From Microbulbifer marinus (GTDB taxonomy: Bacteria > Pseudomonadota > Gammaproteobacteria > Pseudomonadales > Cellvibrionaceae), in the NCBI RefSeq assembly GCF_900107725.1, contig NZ_FNQO01000001.1:372001-436000 (forward strand): DNA of 64,000 nucleotides, written 5' to 3'. Below are positions 37,285 through 46,258 of the stretch, piece after piece. The translations under genes were made by a program, and so were the position numbers. Each line of letters begins with the position of its first letter. Position 1 is the first letter of the stretch. The notes beneath the pieces were generated by a model, which had not been told where the DNA came from, did no database searches, and saw only the letters and a program-made list of their open reading frames with translations.

Positions 37285-38549
37285 CAGGTTCCCCCTTCCG
37301 TAGTGGGCAGTTGTGCAGTCACCTCAAAGCCACCGCCATCGATCACACCGGCGCGCAGGTGGCCGCCGAGTAGTTCCGCCCGCTCGCGCATGCCCGCGAT
37401 GCCATGGCCACCGCTTTGTTGTTCATCGCTTCGTTGTTCACCAAGAGGCTGCTCACCGGCACCGTCATCCTGAACACAGATAGCAATATGATCAGGCGCA
37501 ACGCTCACACTCACGCGCACGCTGGCTTCGGCACCAACGTGTTTGATGACGTTGGTCAATGACTCCTGAATGATGCGGTAGGCGGCAAGGGCGACTCGGG
37601 CCGGCACGCCGTCGTACTCGCCGTGGGCTTTATAGTCGACCCGGGCAACGACATGCCGGACCTTTTCGATCAGGGCAGGGAGATCACCCAGGCCCGGCTG
37701 CGGTGTGAGGGTCGTCTCGTCACTGGCCGGGCGCAGCACGCCCAGCAAATGACGCATCTCCGACAGGGCGTGGCGGCCGGCGGCCTCCACCGCAGTCATG
37801 GCTTCGCTGGCCGCCTCCGGGTTATTGCGGCTGATGGTTCTGGCGGCGCCGGCCTGTACCGTCATCAGGCTCACCTGATGCGCCACCACATCGTGCATCT
37901 CACGCGCGATGCGGGTGCGCTCCGCCGCCACAGCGCGCTCGGACTCGGCATTGCGCTCGCGCTCCAGATACTCGGCTCTCTCTTCCAGCAAACGCAGGTA
38001 TTCACCGCGAAAGCGCAGCCGGCGACCGCTGTACCACAGTGCCCACGCCAGCATCACTGACACGGTACCTCCGGCCGTGGGCTGAACCAGTAACCTCTCG
38101 TCTTGCACCACAAACGCCAGCGTCGCCAGGACCGCGATCAAGCTGACTCGGGTGTTGGCCTCATAGCGGCCGAGGCTGTAGAGCGAAAACGCCAGGGCAA
38201 CGATTCCTTCCGCCGGCAAACCCAGCTCCAGTATCAGCGTGGCTCCGAGAACAACGGCGTGTACCTGCCAGGGGTGGGTGCGACGCCACAACAGGGCGAA
38301 GCAGCCGACGAAGGCGCATTGAAAAGCGGCGACGTCCCACAGGCTTTGCAGGGCCAGGACATCGCTTGCGTCTTGGCGCGACCACATCAGCAGCGTCAGC
38401 AAAAAGGCGAGGGTGGCGATGAGCAGGTCGGTCATCTGCGGCCAGCGCACGAATGGGCCACGGAATGGCTGCCATACCGGGAGCTTGGGTAATTCTGTGC
38501 TGGCGTTGTGCGGATTCGACGCCGGCGTCGTGGGGGACGGCGATTTCAT
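37284..38549 (-). CDS. Sensor histidine kinase, DesK/NarX-type (HisKA_3)
   Basis: A 421-residue kinase. About five membrane helices fill residues 40-175. A coiled coil (residues 180-210, LLEERAEYLERERNAESERA) leads into the dimerisation helix AREMHDVVAHQVSLM with phosphoacceptor His219, then a HATPase_c domain (IQESLTNVIKHV N-box, HGIAGMRERAELLGG). No periplasmic sensor domain of size is seen, so the signal is probably sensed within the membrane, as in DesK-like kinases. Confidence 0.92.
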   Translation of the reverse strand: MKSPSPTTPASNPHNASTELPKLPVWQPFRGPFVRWPQMTDLLIATLAFLLTLLMWSRQDASDVLALQSLWDVAAFQCAFVGCFALLWRRTHPWQVHAVVLGATLILELGLPAEGIVALAFSLYSLGRYEANTRVSLIAVLATLAFVVQDERLLVQPTAGGTVSVMLAWALWYSGRRLRFRGEYLRLLEERAEYLERERNAESERAVAAERTRIAREMHDVVAHQVSLMTVQAGAARTISRNNPEAASEAMTAVEAAGRHALSEMRHLLGVLRPASDETTLTPQPGLGDLPALIEKVRHVVARVDYKAHGEYDGVPARVALAAYRIIQESLTNVIKHVGAEASVRVSVSVAPDHIAICVQDDGAGEQPLGEQRSDEQQSGGHGIAGMRERAELLGGHLRAGVIDGGGFEVTAQLPTTEGGT

Positions 38550-38816
38550 TTCCGCATGCTAAACCAGGCGCGGCCAGCTGTCATGAGACTTCCGGGGGAG
38601 GTGACAGCAGCACCGTCTCCGCCTTTTGGGGGAGGCCAGATTCCTGCCTGTGGCGGATGTTCTGATGTCTGAAAGCGCCGACCATGCTCGCCAAGCAAAT
38701 TCAGCCCAAGCCCGCGAGAACCATGCCGCGAAAAACAAGGTGAGCCAACACCGCGTGAGTCGTGTGAGTTCCGTGATTCGCGTGCATCCCGCCATCTAAA
38801 CACCTGGAGAAAAACG

Positions 38817-39647
38817 ATGAACGACGCTGTTCTTGGCCCAACACTGCTCCGCCCATTCGATACATCCCGCGCCGTCAGGCTGGCGGTAACCACCTGGTTT
38901 GGCATTGCGGCGATCGGCCACGGGATATTCCTTGCCTACATTCTTGCCGTATTCTACCCACCCATTGCGCAGTCGGGACTGCACGGCCTGCAGGGCCTCG
39001 AGCACCTGCCGGCTGGCTTTCGCGAGGGCGATACACTGGGCAACCTGGCAGCGGTAGCGCACGTGCTGCTGGCCGCGATTGTGATCGGTGGCGGCCCCCT
39101 ACAGCTGGTGCCCGCCGTGCGCCGACACGCCCCAAGCTTCCACCGTTGGCTGGGCCGCAGCTATCTGCTGGCTGCCGTCATTAGCAGTGTGGGCGGGCTG
39201 TACATGATCTGGACCCGTCACAGCATTGGCAACCTGGTGAATCAGATCACCATCTCCATCGACGGGGTACTGATTCTCGTGTTTGCATTCCTGGCGCTGC
39301 GCAACGTCATGGCCGGCCGGATTGCCGAGCACCGGCGCTGGGCACTGCGCCTGTTCATGGTTGCCAGCGCGGTATGGTTCTTTCGTGTGGCGCTGATGGG
39401 CTGGGCGACACTGACCGGTGGCTGGGGCATCGACTGGGAGTCCTTCACCGGCCCCTTCGTGTACGCCCTGGGTGTCGGCCAGTACTTGCTCCCTCTGGCC
39501 ATGCTGGAGTGGTACTTCCATTGCCAAAAGCGTGAAGCCGGGCATCGTGCAAAGCTCGCCTTTGTAAGTACTCTGGTGCCACTGACCGTCTTTATGGCCA
39601 TTGGTATTTTCGCCGCGACCATGGGTATGTGGTTGCCGCGGATCTAA
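38817..39647 (+). CDS. DUF2306 multi-pass membrane protein
   Basis: A 276-residue protein with seven or so hydrophobic helices. The DUF2306 core FHRWLGRSYLLAAVISSVGG and the histidine-containing EHRRWALRLFMVASAVW are present; several histidines inside helices hint at heme or metal binding, which is inference. Function is unknown. It is divergent from the histidine kinase across 267 bases in which I see no clear promoter pair, and may be regulated by that system. GGAG lies nine bases before the ATG. Confidence 0.85.
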   Translation: MNDAVLGPTLLRPFDTSRAVRLAVTTWFGIAAIGHGIFLAYILAVFYPPIAQSGLHGLQGLEHLPAGFREGDTLGNLAAVAHVLLAAIVIGGGPLQLVPAVRRHAPSFHRWLGRSYLLAAVISSVGGLYMIWTRHSIGNLVNQITISIDGVLILVFAFLALRNVMAGRIAEHRRWALRLFMVASAVWFFRVALMGWATLTGGWGIDWESFTGPFVYALGVGQYLLPLAMLEWYFHCQKREAGHRAKLAFVSTLVPLTVFMAIGIFAATMGMWLPRI

Positions 39648-39700
39648 GCCTGTCACTCAGGCGGCCGCAAAACTGTTCCCGTAGACTTGGCTGTAAAGAA

Positions 39701-39718
39701 TTAACGGGGTCGATCAAC
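39701..39718 (+). repeat. Possible third copy of the short dispersed repeat, degenerate
   Basis: TTAACGGGGTCGATCAAC resembles the AAATGGGGTCAGATCAAC core at 32478 and 34101, with one base missing and two changed. It lies directly before the metallopeptidase fragment, just as copy 2 precedes the intact metallopeptidase. Confidence 0.45.
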
Positions 39719-39721
39719 GCG

Positions 39722-39920
39722 CTGACGGCCGGCGATGGCACGCCGTTGATGCCAAGCGGGATTCCGGGCGCCTTCCACCCGGCCGATGACAACGGCGAGA
39801 TCATCGGCTCACCGGTGATCTGGGGGCGTCACCGAGTTCGCGCTCAAGCAGCTCGATATTTGCCCGGGCATCACCAACGCCCCCGACAAAACCACCACCG
39901 AAATGTACCCCGAAGCCCCA
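39722..39920 (+). pseudogene. Decayed fragment of an M14 metallopeptidase gene
   Basis: Frame one reads LTAGDGTPLMPSGIPGAF then PADDNGEIIGSPV, matching residues of the intact enzyme at 34249-35172 (DGKPFTPGGIPDGF and PADDNNEIIGSPV), but about 29 codons between them are gone. Near 39821-39827 a frameshift is needed to continue as GVTEFALKQLDICPGITNAP and KTTTEMYPEAP. The N-terminal half is absent. Divergence from the intact gene is considerable, so this is not a recent copy. Nothing else is seen in the 336-base gap between the DUF2306 and acyltransferase genes. Confidence 0.85.
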
Positions 39921-39983
39921 GTATCACGAACAGACAATGTCGCGGCGCTGGTTCCGCCCCACGGTTTAGCAGGTGTATAGGGC

Positions 39984-42080
39984 TTACATCGTACGGCGGT
40001 CGCCGGTGGCCTCCCTTTCCTTCAGCGCAGCCCAGAGCGCCTCGATCAAGAGGTCGGCACCGAAAGACGTCACGTGATTGTCGTCGTACAGAACCGGCAA
40101 CTGGTTGATCACTCCCCGGCAAATGGTCTCGTCGCACAGAACCTGATAGCTATTGAAAAGTACGGCGCCGTTATTCTCCGCGACTTCGGTGATGGTTTTT
40201 ATCGTGTCATTGGCGCGGGCGACTGCGTCCAGGTAGGGCATGGAAATATCTATCGCTCGGTCAGTCATTGCCAGCCGCATGGCCGTGGGCGCGACGAGTA
40301 GGGGGAATTCGGGCGGCGATATGATTACCGTCACCTCGCGGTCCATCGACTTGAGTGCGGCAAGCGTGCGTTGCAGCCCACGGGAAAACACGGCTGGATT
40401 GTTGGCAACGTCTATGTTCTCTGTTTCTTCATCGAACAGGTACACGAGGTCGTCGGGCAGGTAGTCCGTGGGCAGGCGCCTGCCCTCATAGTTTACGACC
40501 CACCTCGCATTCAATATGACATGCTGTATCTCCGGGTGTTCGCGTATGAACATCAGTACCGAGCTGTTGAAGCGACGGCAGGCGTTTTCCGCTCGGGGTC
40601 GTTCTGGTGTGGCATTCTTGGCCACGCCGAGCAGGGGTGGGCAGTCGACTGCACCAAAGAAATACATGTCCCGGTCGCTCCCTGACGCCGCCAGCAGTGA
40701 ACTGAATGCCGGGGTCAGTGCGCGTGCGTGTGAGTCGCCCCACAGCAATATCCCGTTTTCGTGGGTGGATTCTCCTTGCCCTTTGTGGATCCTGCATTTG
40801 TCGAGTGAAAGTTCGAGTGCTTCCTTCCCGCGTTGAAAACAGAGGTTCCGAATGGAGCGGTACTGTTCGATAGTGTGGTTTATGGCTTGAGCCTGTTTTG
40901 GCAGCCGGCCGGCAAGCCCATCACTGAGGAACAGTGCCAGCGCCAGCGTAACGCCCACAGTGCTGACAGTCGCTGCGGTCAAAATTGGCTTTGCCGAGCC
41001 GAGGCTGGGCAAGAAGCCTGCGCTTGGGCGGCCCTGCACTCTGCCGGAAGCGGGTACAGCGCTTTTTTTGCGCAGGAATGGCTGCTCTATATACCTTTGT
41101 GAAAGCAACGCAATGGCCAGGGTCACGGTCAGCATGAGTGCAGTTTCGCCGCTGCCGAGTGACCGCCCCATGTACATGCCTGTGAATACGATTAGCGGCC
41201 AGTGCCAGAGGTAAAGGGAGTAAGACGCTTTACCTAGTGTTACCAGGCTTCTGTGCGAAAGCATGCGGGTTGCGATGCTGGGGCCATTGAGACCGGCATT
41301 GATCACCAGCATACTGCCGAGTACCGGCAAAAGTGCTGCGACGCCGGGAAATCGAGTTGAATCATCATAATAAATCGCGGCGCCGATGATCGCGGCGAGC
41401 CCCGCCATGCCCAGTAGATCGTTAACCGGTCCGTGTGACAGCCGCAGCCGGAACCCGCACGCCAGGACTGCCCCTGCCAGCAGTTCCCATGCACGGCTGC
41501 CGAGCAGGTAATAGGCGGCAGAGGCTGAATTCCTTGTCTGATACACGCTGAATAAGAAAGACAACAGGATCAGGAAGAGCAGGATATTGCGCAGTTTTAC
41601 CGTGGACATTTTCGGGAAGAACAGGAACAGCAGCGGGTAGAGCAGGTAAAACTGCTCCTCCACAGCGAGTGACCAGGTGTGCAGGAGTGGCTTGGTTTCC
41701 GCCGCCACGTCGAAGTAGCCGCTTTCCATCCAGAAAACAAAATTTGAACTGAAAGCGAAAGTGGCGCCGAGACTCTTGGCGAATGATTTCAGTTCCGCCG
41801 GCAGCAGCAGAAAATAGGCCGCGATCGTAGAGGCCACCAAAACGCCAAACAGTGCGGGGAGCAGCCGCCGCACGCGGCGGTTGTAGAAGCGGATACTACT
41901 GAAGGTTCCTGCTTTGTGCTCGGCGAGCAGAATCGAAGTGATCAGGTAGCCGGATACGACAAAAAATACATCGACCCCAACGAATCCGCCACTGAACGCT
42001 GACAGGTCGGCATGGAAAAGTATCACGGGAATGACGGCAAGGGCGCGCAGTCCATCGATATCACTTCTATATTTGGTCAT
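39984..42080 (-). CDS. OafA/YrhL-type acyltransferase with SGNH domain
   Basis: A 698-residue inner-membrane enzyme that acylates surface glycans. The first 370 residues form the acyltransferase-3 domain with about ten helices (SDIDGLRALAVIPVILFHAD start, GVDVFFVVSGYLI, and the SLAVEEQFYLLYPLLF motif). The C-terminal 270 residues form a periplasmic SGNH hydrolase-like domain with the Ser block ILLWGDSHARAL and the Asp-x-x-His block DDNHVTSFG. This fused layout is known from O-antigen and exopolysaccharide acetylases. It is last in the minus-strand sugar operon, 75 bases after the glycosyltransferase. Confidence 0.93.
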   Translation of the reverse strand: MTKYRSDIDGLRALAVIPVILFHADLSAFSGGFVGVDVFFVVSGYLITSILLAEHKAGTFSSIRFYNRRVRRLLPALFGVLVASTIAAYFLLLPAELKSFAKSLGATFAFSSNFVFWMESGYFDVAAETKPLLHTWSLAVEEQFYLLYPLLFLFFPKMSTVKLRNILLFLILLSFLFSVYQTRNSASAAYYLLGSRAWELLAGAVLACGFRLRLSHGPVNDLLGMAGLAAIIGAAIYYDDSTRFPGVAALLPVLGSMLVINAGLNGPSIATRMLSHRSLVTLGKASYSLYLWHWPLIVFTGMYMGRSLGSGETALMLTVTLAIALLSQRYIEQPFLRKKSAVPASGRVQGRPSAGFLPSLGSAKPILTAATVSTVGVTLALALFLSDGLAGRLPKQAQAINHTIEQYRSIRNLCFQRGKEALELSLDKCRIHKGQGESTHENGILLWGDSHARALTPAFSSLLAASGSDRDMYFFGAVDCPPLLGVAKNATPERPRAENACRRFNSSVLMFIREHPEIQHVILNARWVVNYEGRRLPTDYLPDDLVYLFDEETENIDVANNPAVFSRGLQRTLAALKSMDREVTVIISPPEFPLLVAPTAMRLAMTDRAIDISMPYLDAVARANDTIKTITEVAENNGAVLFNSYQVLCDETICRGVINQLPVLYDDNHVTSFGADLLIEALWAALKEREATGDRRTM

Positions 42081-42155
42081 TGTAATTCTCAGGTCCGCGA
42101 GTGCTGTCTCCGTTAGGGGGCTTGTGTTTCGATAAGGGCGTCCATTCCTGCGATG

Positions 42156-43256
42156 TCAGAATGCCGAAACCGGAGCTGTGGACGGCGGCTTGTCGACTTC
42201 GCAGAGCGTTTGCAGAGTATCGAGCTGGATCTGCAGCGGCTCTGGGAAGGGAAGCCCCATCGTTTTCAGAATCCTGGCAAACCGATAGCGCCAGTCGTGC
42301 CGGTGCAGGGCGTGGATCTGGTTTCGTCGCTGGATTGCGTGCAGACGCTCTCGGTCGCGAAGCAAACGGACGATTGCGTCCGGTCCGTCGGCCGGATCGG
42401 CAGGTACGGATACCATACTGTCTTGCCAATCCATCAGGTTGGGCGCCGAAGCGCATCTAGGCCTGGTGCCCACAACCACGTTGCCCGCCGCCCAGGCCTC
42501 AAACCACCGGTAGAGCACCGGTGAGCGATTGAGGAATCGCGGGTTGTCGCTGGGTTCGAAACAGAGGTTAACGCTGCTCGACGACATAAGTTTCCACTGC
42601 AACTGTCGATGTTCCCGCATGCTCTGGATCGTGGGTGTCTCAAAAGTAGAGTGCACATAGGTGTAGGGGCTGCCGGGGGTGCCGAATGCGGTTTGCAGTG
42701 CCCTGTGGTATTCCCGGTTGATGCGACCGTAGCCGAAAATGTCTATGCCGTTTTTGTTTGGAATCCGCGCGTGTAACAGGGCGTCGATTCCAAATGGCAG
42801 GAAGTAGGCTCGCTCGAAACCATGGCAGCTCCGCAGTTCCGCGGCTATTTCTTCGATGCCCGTGAATACCAGGTCGACGGACTGCAATATGCGTGGTCCA
42901 AAGCCGTCCAGAGTCATGGAGTCAAAGCTATCGGTAAAATAGACCGCAATACGCGAAAAGCGTTGGAGGTCACGGCCGAGACTTGCCAGGGTTAATAGGA
43001 AATGCGGGGTGCTGCAAATGACCAGCAGCTGGTTGCCTGGCAAGGTTTTGGATGAAACGCCGGTAACGCGATAGGGGTTGCGGAAGCGATAGTGCAGCTT
43101 GCGGATATCCTGCGCCGGAAACCGGTATGCAACATCGAGGATGGGGACATTCCAGCTAAGAATCAATTCATGGAGGTCATAGAGTAGCGAGAAACCGACG
43201 TGATTCTGCTGGAGCGGATATTCCGACAGGACTACCAATTTCTGTTCCGGGGGCAT
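42156..43256 (-). CDS. Glycosyltransferase-like protein
   Basis: A 366-residue soluble protein. The C-terminal half (residues 190-330: GYGRINREYHRAL, RWFEAWAAGNVVVGTRP, MVSVPADPADGPDAIVRLLR) has the pattern of a GT-B donor domain with a glycosyl-transferase 1_2 tail; the N-terminal half is divergent. No signal peptide or helix is seen. A GGGAG ribosome site precedes the ATG. In this operon it probably transfers the sugar made by the upstream enzymes. Family-level confidence is moderate; the acceptor is unknown. Confidence 0.7.
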   Translation of the reverse strand: MPPEQKLVVLSEYPLQQNHVGFSLLYDLHELILSWNVPILDVAYRFPAQDIRKLHYRFRNPYRVTGVSSKTLPGNQLLVICSTPHFLLTLASLGRDLQRFSRIAVYFTDSFDSMTLDGFGPRILQSVDLVFTGIEEIAAELRSCHGFERAYFLPFGIDALLHARIPNKNGIDIFGYGRINREYHRALQTAFGTPGSPYTYVHSTFETPTIQSMREHRQLQWKLMSSSSVNLCFEPSDNPRFLNRSPVLYRWFEAWAAGNVVVGTRPRCASAPNLMDWQDSMVSVPADPADGPDAIVRLLRDRERLHAIQRRNQIHALHRHDWRYRFARILKTMGLPFPEPLQIQLDTLQTLCEVDKPPSTAPVSAF

Positions 43257-43322
43257 CTGTTCTCCCTACCTGGCCGGCGGCCAGTAATGGTTGCGGGAAG
43301 CGGTAAAAGTGATCGGTCCGGG

Positions 43323-44663
43323 CTAGTTTATGACTCTGCTGTTATCGGCCTCCTGCGTCGCCTGTGCATGCTCGAAATACATTGAGTCCTGCCGGGACCT
43401 GAGTCTGTCTACCAGCCTGCCCGGAGGCAGAATTACGTCGTCGTAGGTAAGGACCGTGTCCTTGGGGATGTCACGCTTGAGCACGCAGTCTTCAGCCAGC
43501 CCCATGGGCAGGAGCTTGTCGGCAAAGACACGGTCTGCGTTTTCCGCCTGCCCATAGGTCATGTACCAGCCAATGCCGTCAAGTCTCTGCCCGGCTTTCA
43601 GGTCGACCTTGGCGGTCGCGACTACATCAACCACCGGTCCTGCCAGCGGCGCCACCGCGGCGTCCTGGAACAGGGCAGCCCGCGCTACGGTATTGGCCAC
43701 TTCGAAATGGCACAGGTGGTAGGGGTTGTAGAAGCAGTACAGCGGCCCGGGGCCGACTTTGTATAGGTTCAGGTAGTGCTGTTGGCGAGGGTCGTCGTGC
43801 ATGCCGAGCACAAACACGCCTCCGTTCGGTGTCGGCCCGACGACATAGTCGACAATACCGGGGCCGTCCTGCAGGTATTCGAGCGGATAGATCTCTGTGG
43901 TCTTTTCCAGCGGCGTACCCGGTGGGAGTGACGGGCCCAGCATGCCGCGCTGCGCCACCCGCATCCCGGTTGCATTGGCGACAATAGCCTGCTCAAAGGA
44001 AATCTTGGTCCCGTCGGCAAATGACGTCACCATGTGGGGTTTCTGTCCCCACTTCTCGGCGAATGAACGTTGAGTGGTCGGGTTGCGGTAAGGATCCTGG
44101 AGTCCCTTGACATTCCCGCACAGGACGGGCCGTATGCCCAACCCGCGGACAAAGCGGTAAAGATTGAGAATGACACCGGGCTGGTCTCCGTCAACATTGG
44201 TGTAGACGACGCCTGCCCGATCCGCTTCTGATTTCAGCAGGGGGCCAATAGTGCTGTCGAGTTCTGCATTCATCAGCAGCAGGTGCTTGCCGTGGCGGAT
44301 CGCTTCCTGCGCAATGGCCGCGCCGTATTCGATGGCTCCGGTAACCTCGAGGATCACGTCTACATTGTCAGCCTGACACAGGGCCAGACCGTCTTCGGTG
44401 ATTGCCGGCTTACCCGCGGCGATGGCAGACTCAATTTCTGCACGGGTGTCAGCATAAGTGCATTCCCGGACACCGGCCTCCTGATACGCTTGCTTCGCGC
44501 CGTCGATATGCCTGTTTGCAATGGCGACCAGGTCGATTCCGGGCGTTGATTTGACGATATTCAGGGCGACCCCGCGCCCCATGAAGCCCGCGCCGATCAT
44601 GCCCAGGCGTATTGGCCGTCCACGTTGCGCGCGCTGCTGCAGCGCCGTGTCAATAATCAGCAT
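43323..44663 (-). CDS. NAD(P)-dependent oxidoreductase with C-terminal SAF domain (COG4091-like)
   Basis: A 446-residue protein. The Rossmann motif IRLGMIGAGFMGRGVALNI starts near residue 17; the middle part resembles homoserine dehydrogenase, and the last 80 residues (VLKRDIPKDTVLTYDDVILP) form a SAF domain of the type found in sialic acid synthase and antifreeze proteins. COG4091 members are annotated as homoserine dehydrogenase-like, but their chemistry is not settled. Its presence in a sugar-nucleotide operon points to oxidation or reduction of a sugar or sugar acid. The ATG at 44661-44663 overlaps the rfbC-like gene by seven bases; a longer reading to 44732 is disfavoured. Confidence 0.8.
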   Translation of the reverse strand: MLIIDTALQQRAQRGRPIRLGMIGAGFMGRGVALNIVKSTPGIDLVAIANRHIDGAKQAYQEAGVRECTYADTRAEIESAIAAGKPAITEDGLALCQADNVDVILEVTGAIEYGAAIAQEAIRHGKHLLLMNAELDSTIGPLLKSEADRAGVVYTNVDGDQPGVILNLYRFVRGLGIRPVLCGNVKGLQDPYRNPTTQRSFAEKWGQKPHMVTSFADGTKISFEQAIVANATGMRVAQRGMLGPSLPPGTPLEKTTEIYPLEYLQDGPGIVDYVVGPTPNGGVFVLGMHDDPRQQHYLNLYKVGPGPLYCFYNPYHLCHFEVANTVARAALFQDAAVAPLAGPVVDVVATAKVDLKAGQRLDGIGWYMTYGQAENADRVFADKLLPMGLAEDCVLKRDIPKDTVLTYDDVILPPGRLVDRLRSRQDSMYFEHAQATQEADNSRVIN

Positions 44664-45199
44664 TGCGGCAGCTCCGTGTATTCCGGCCAGCCGGCGTCCT
44701 TGTCCGAAATCACACTCGGTTCCAGGGGCCACTGGATGGAGAAAAAGGGGTCGTTCCAGCGAATACCGCGCTCCGAGCCGGGCCGGTAGCGTTGGCTCAC
44801 CATATAAAATGCCTCGGTATTGTTGCTGAGGGTGATGAAGCCGTGGGCGAAACCCCGGGGCACGAACAGCGCCCGGCGATTGTCCGCGGTCAGTTCGATG
44901 CCGAACGACTGCCGATACGTGGCCGAATCCGGGCGCAGGTCGATGATGACGTCGTAGAGCGCGCCCCGAATACAGCGGACGAATTTGGTTTCCCGGTAGG
45001 GTTCAACTTGGTAGTGCATGCCACGCAGTGTGCCGCGGCTAGGGTTCCACGACAGGTTGGCTTGCAATACGTCGCGCTCTAGACCCAGCTCGCCGAACTC
45101 ATCGGCACAGAACACCCGGGAGAAAAAGCCGCGATCGTCAACGATCGGGTCTATGTCGATGACAAACGCGCCCTGTAGCGCCGTTTCGGTAAAATGCAT
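44657..45199 (-). CDS. rfbC: RmlC/RfbC-type nucleotide-sugar 3,5-epimerase
   Basis: A 180-residue cupin enzyme of the dTDP-4-dehydrorhamnose 3,5-epimerase family. Seen: the start LQGAFVIDIDPIVDDRGFFS, the catalytic His in TLRGMHYQ, Asp/Arg in YDVIIDLRPDS, and the Tyr in TEAFYMVSQRY. Because the operon has rfbF instead of rmlA/B, the natural substrate may be a CDP-linked 4-keto sugar rather than dTDP-4-dehydrorhamnose; that is inference. It is 12 bases downstream of the SDR gene. Confidence 0.88.
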   Translation of the reverse strand: MHFTETALQGAFVIDIDPIVDDRGFFSRVFCADEFGELGLERDVLQANLSWNPSRGTLRGMHYQVEPYRETKFVRCIRGALYDVIIDLRPDSATYRQSFGIELTADNRRALFVPRGFAHGFITLSNNTEAFYMVSQRYRPGSERGIRWNDPFFSIQWPLEPSVISDKDAGWPEYTELPQC

Positions 45200-45211
45200 C
45201 TTTGCTTCCTG

Positions 45212-46258
45212 TCAGTTCAGCCAGTTCAAGTCGACGTCGACACGCTTTTGGGCCATGTGCTCGTTGAGGACTTTCAGGCGGATAAAATCTGAGTTGCGGA
45301 AATCCCTGTCGCTGAAACCGATCTGTTCCAGTCCATCTTTCAGGCCTTCGACTGCCTCCGCCAGCGACACCTGTGGCTGGTGGTGCGGTGCCAGTTCGCG
45401 AAAGCGGTTGAAGTCCACCCGGTAGGAGCGCTTATCCGGTGCCGCATCGCTGTTGATGGTTATGCGGGTCCCGGGCACGACTTTGGCGACGGCTTCAGCC
45501 AGGTCTTTGACCTGGTAGTTCCATTGGTCGCTGCCGGCATTGATAGCCAGGAAGTCACCGCCATTGGCGGCAGGGCGGTCGATCGCCCATTCGATCGCGC
45601 GCGCCATATCCTCGATGTGAATCAATGGTCGCCAGGGAGAACCGTCACTCAGGATATTGATTTCGCCGCAGGCAACGGCACCCGCGACAAAGTCATTCAG
45701 TACCAGGTCGAGGCGCGTGCGGTCGCTAAAGCCACAGGCAGTCGCAAAGCGCAGGCAGGTAATGACAAACTCCGCGTCAGCCAACCCCCGGATACCTTCC
45801 TCGGTGCCGATCTTGGACTTCGCATAGGCCGTTAAAGGATTGAGCGGATCTTCCTCCTGTCGCGGCGCCCCGTCAGCGGCGCCGTAGACGCTGCAGCTGG
45901 AGGCAAACACGTAGTGCCGGACACCCGCTTCCTTGGCCATCCGGGCAATCTCGATACTCGACCTGCAATTGATCTCATGCGTGACTCTTTCGAAGGTGTG
46001 CCCCATCGGGTCATTGCTGATTGCGGCCAGGTGAACGACGGCGTCAAAGCCCTGAAGATGGTGCGGCTGTATCCGCCGCACGTCAGCAAACCACTGCTGG
46101 TCGAGCCGGGTCTCGGGCAATTTCTGTGGGCCGCTGAGGCAGTGGGCAAAGAAGCCCTGGTCCAGGCCGACCAGGGTGGCGTCGGGTTTTACTTTGCGTA
46201 GGTGGCGAGTCAGGGTGGGGCCGATATATCCAAGGTTACCGGTGATCAGAATTTTCAT
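45212..46258 (-). CDS. Extended SDR nucleotide-sugar epimerase/dehydratase
   Basis: A 348-residue enzyme. The NAD-binding motif is GNLGYIGPTL at the N-terminus; the active-site triad is Ser in FASSCSVYG and Tyr-x-x-x-Lys in TAYAKSK. DGSPWRPLIHIEDMARAIEW is the usual sugar-contact region. It could be a 4-epimerase, 4-reductase or dehydratase; the lack of an RfbG homologue in the operon makes a dehydratase role worth testing. The gene overlaps the preceding oxidase gene by 23 bases. Confidence 0.85.
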   Translation of the reverse strand: MKILITGNLGYIGPTLTRHLRKVKPDATLVGLDQGFFAHCLSGPQKLPETRLDQQWFADVRRIQPHHLQGFDAVVHLAAISNDPMGHTFERVTHEINCRSSIEIARMAKEAGVRHYVFASSCSVYGAADGAPRQEEDPLNPLTAYAKSKIGTEEGIRGLADAEFVITCLRFATACGFSDRTRLDLVLNDFVAGAVACGEINILSDGSPWRPLIHIEDMARAIEWAIDRPAANGGDFLAINAGSDQWNYQVKDLAEAVAKVVPGTRITINSDAAPDKRSYRVDFNRFRELAPHHQPQVSLAEAVEGLKDGLEQIGFSDRDFRNSDFIRLKVLNEHMAQKRVDVDLNWLN

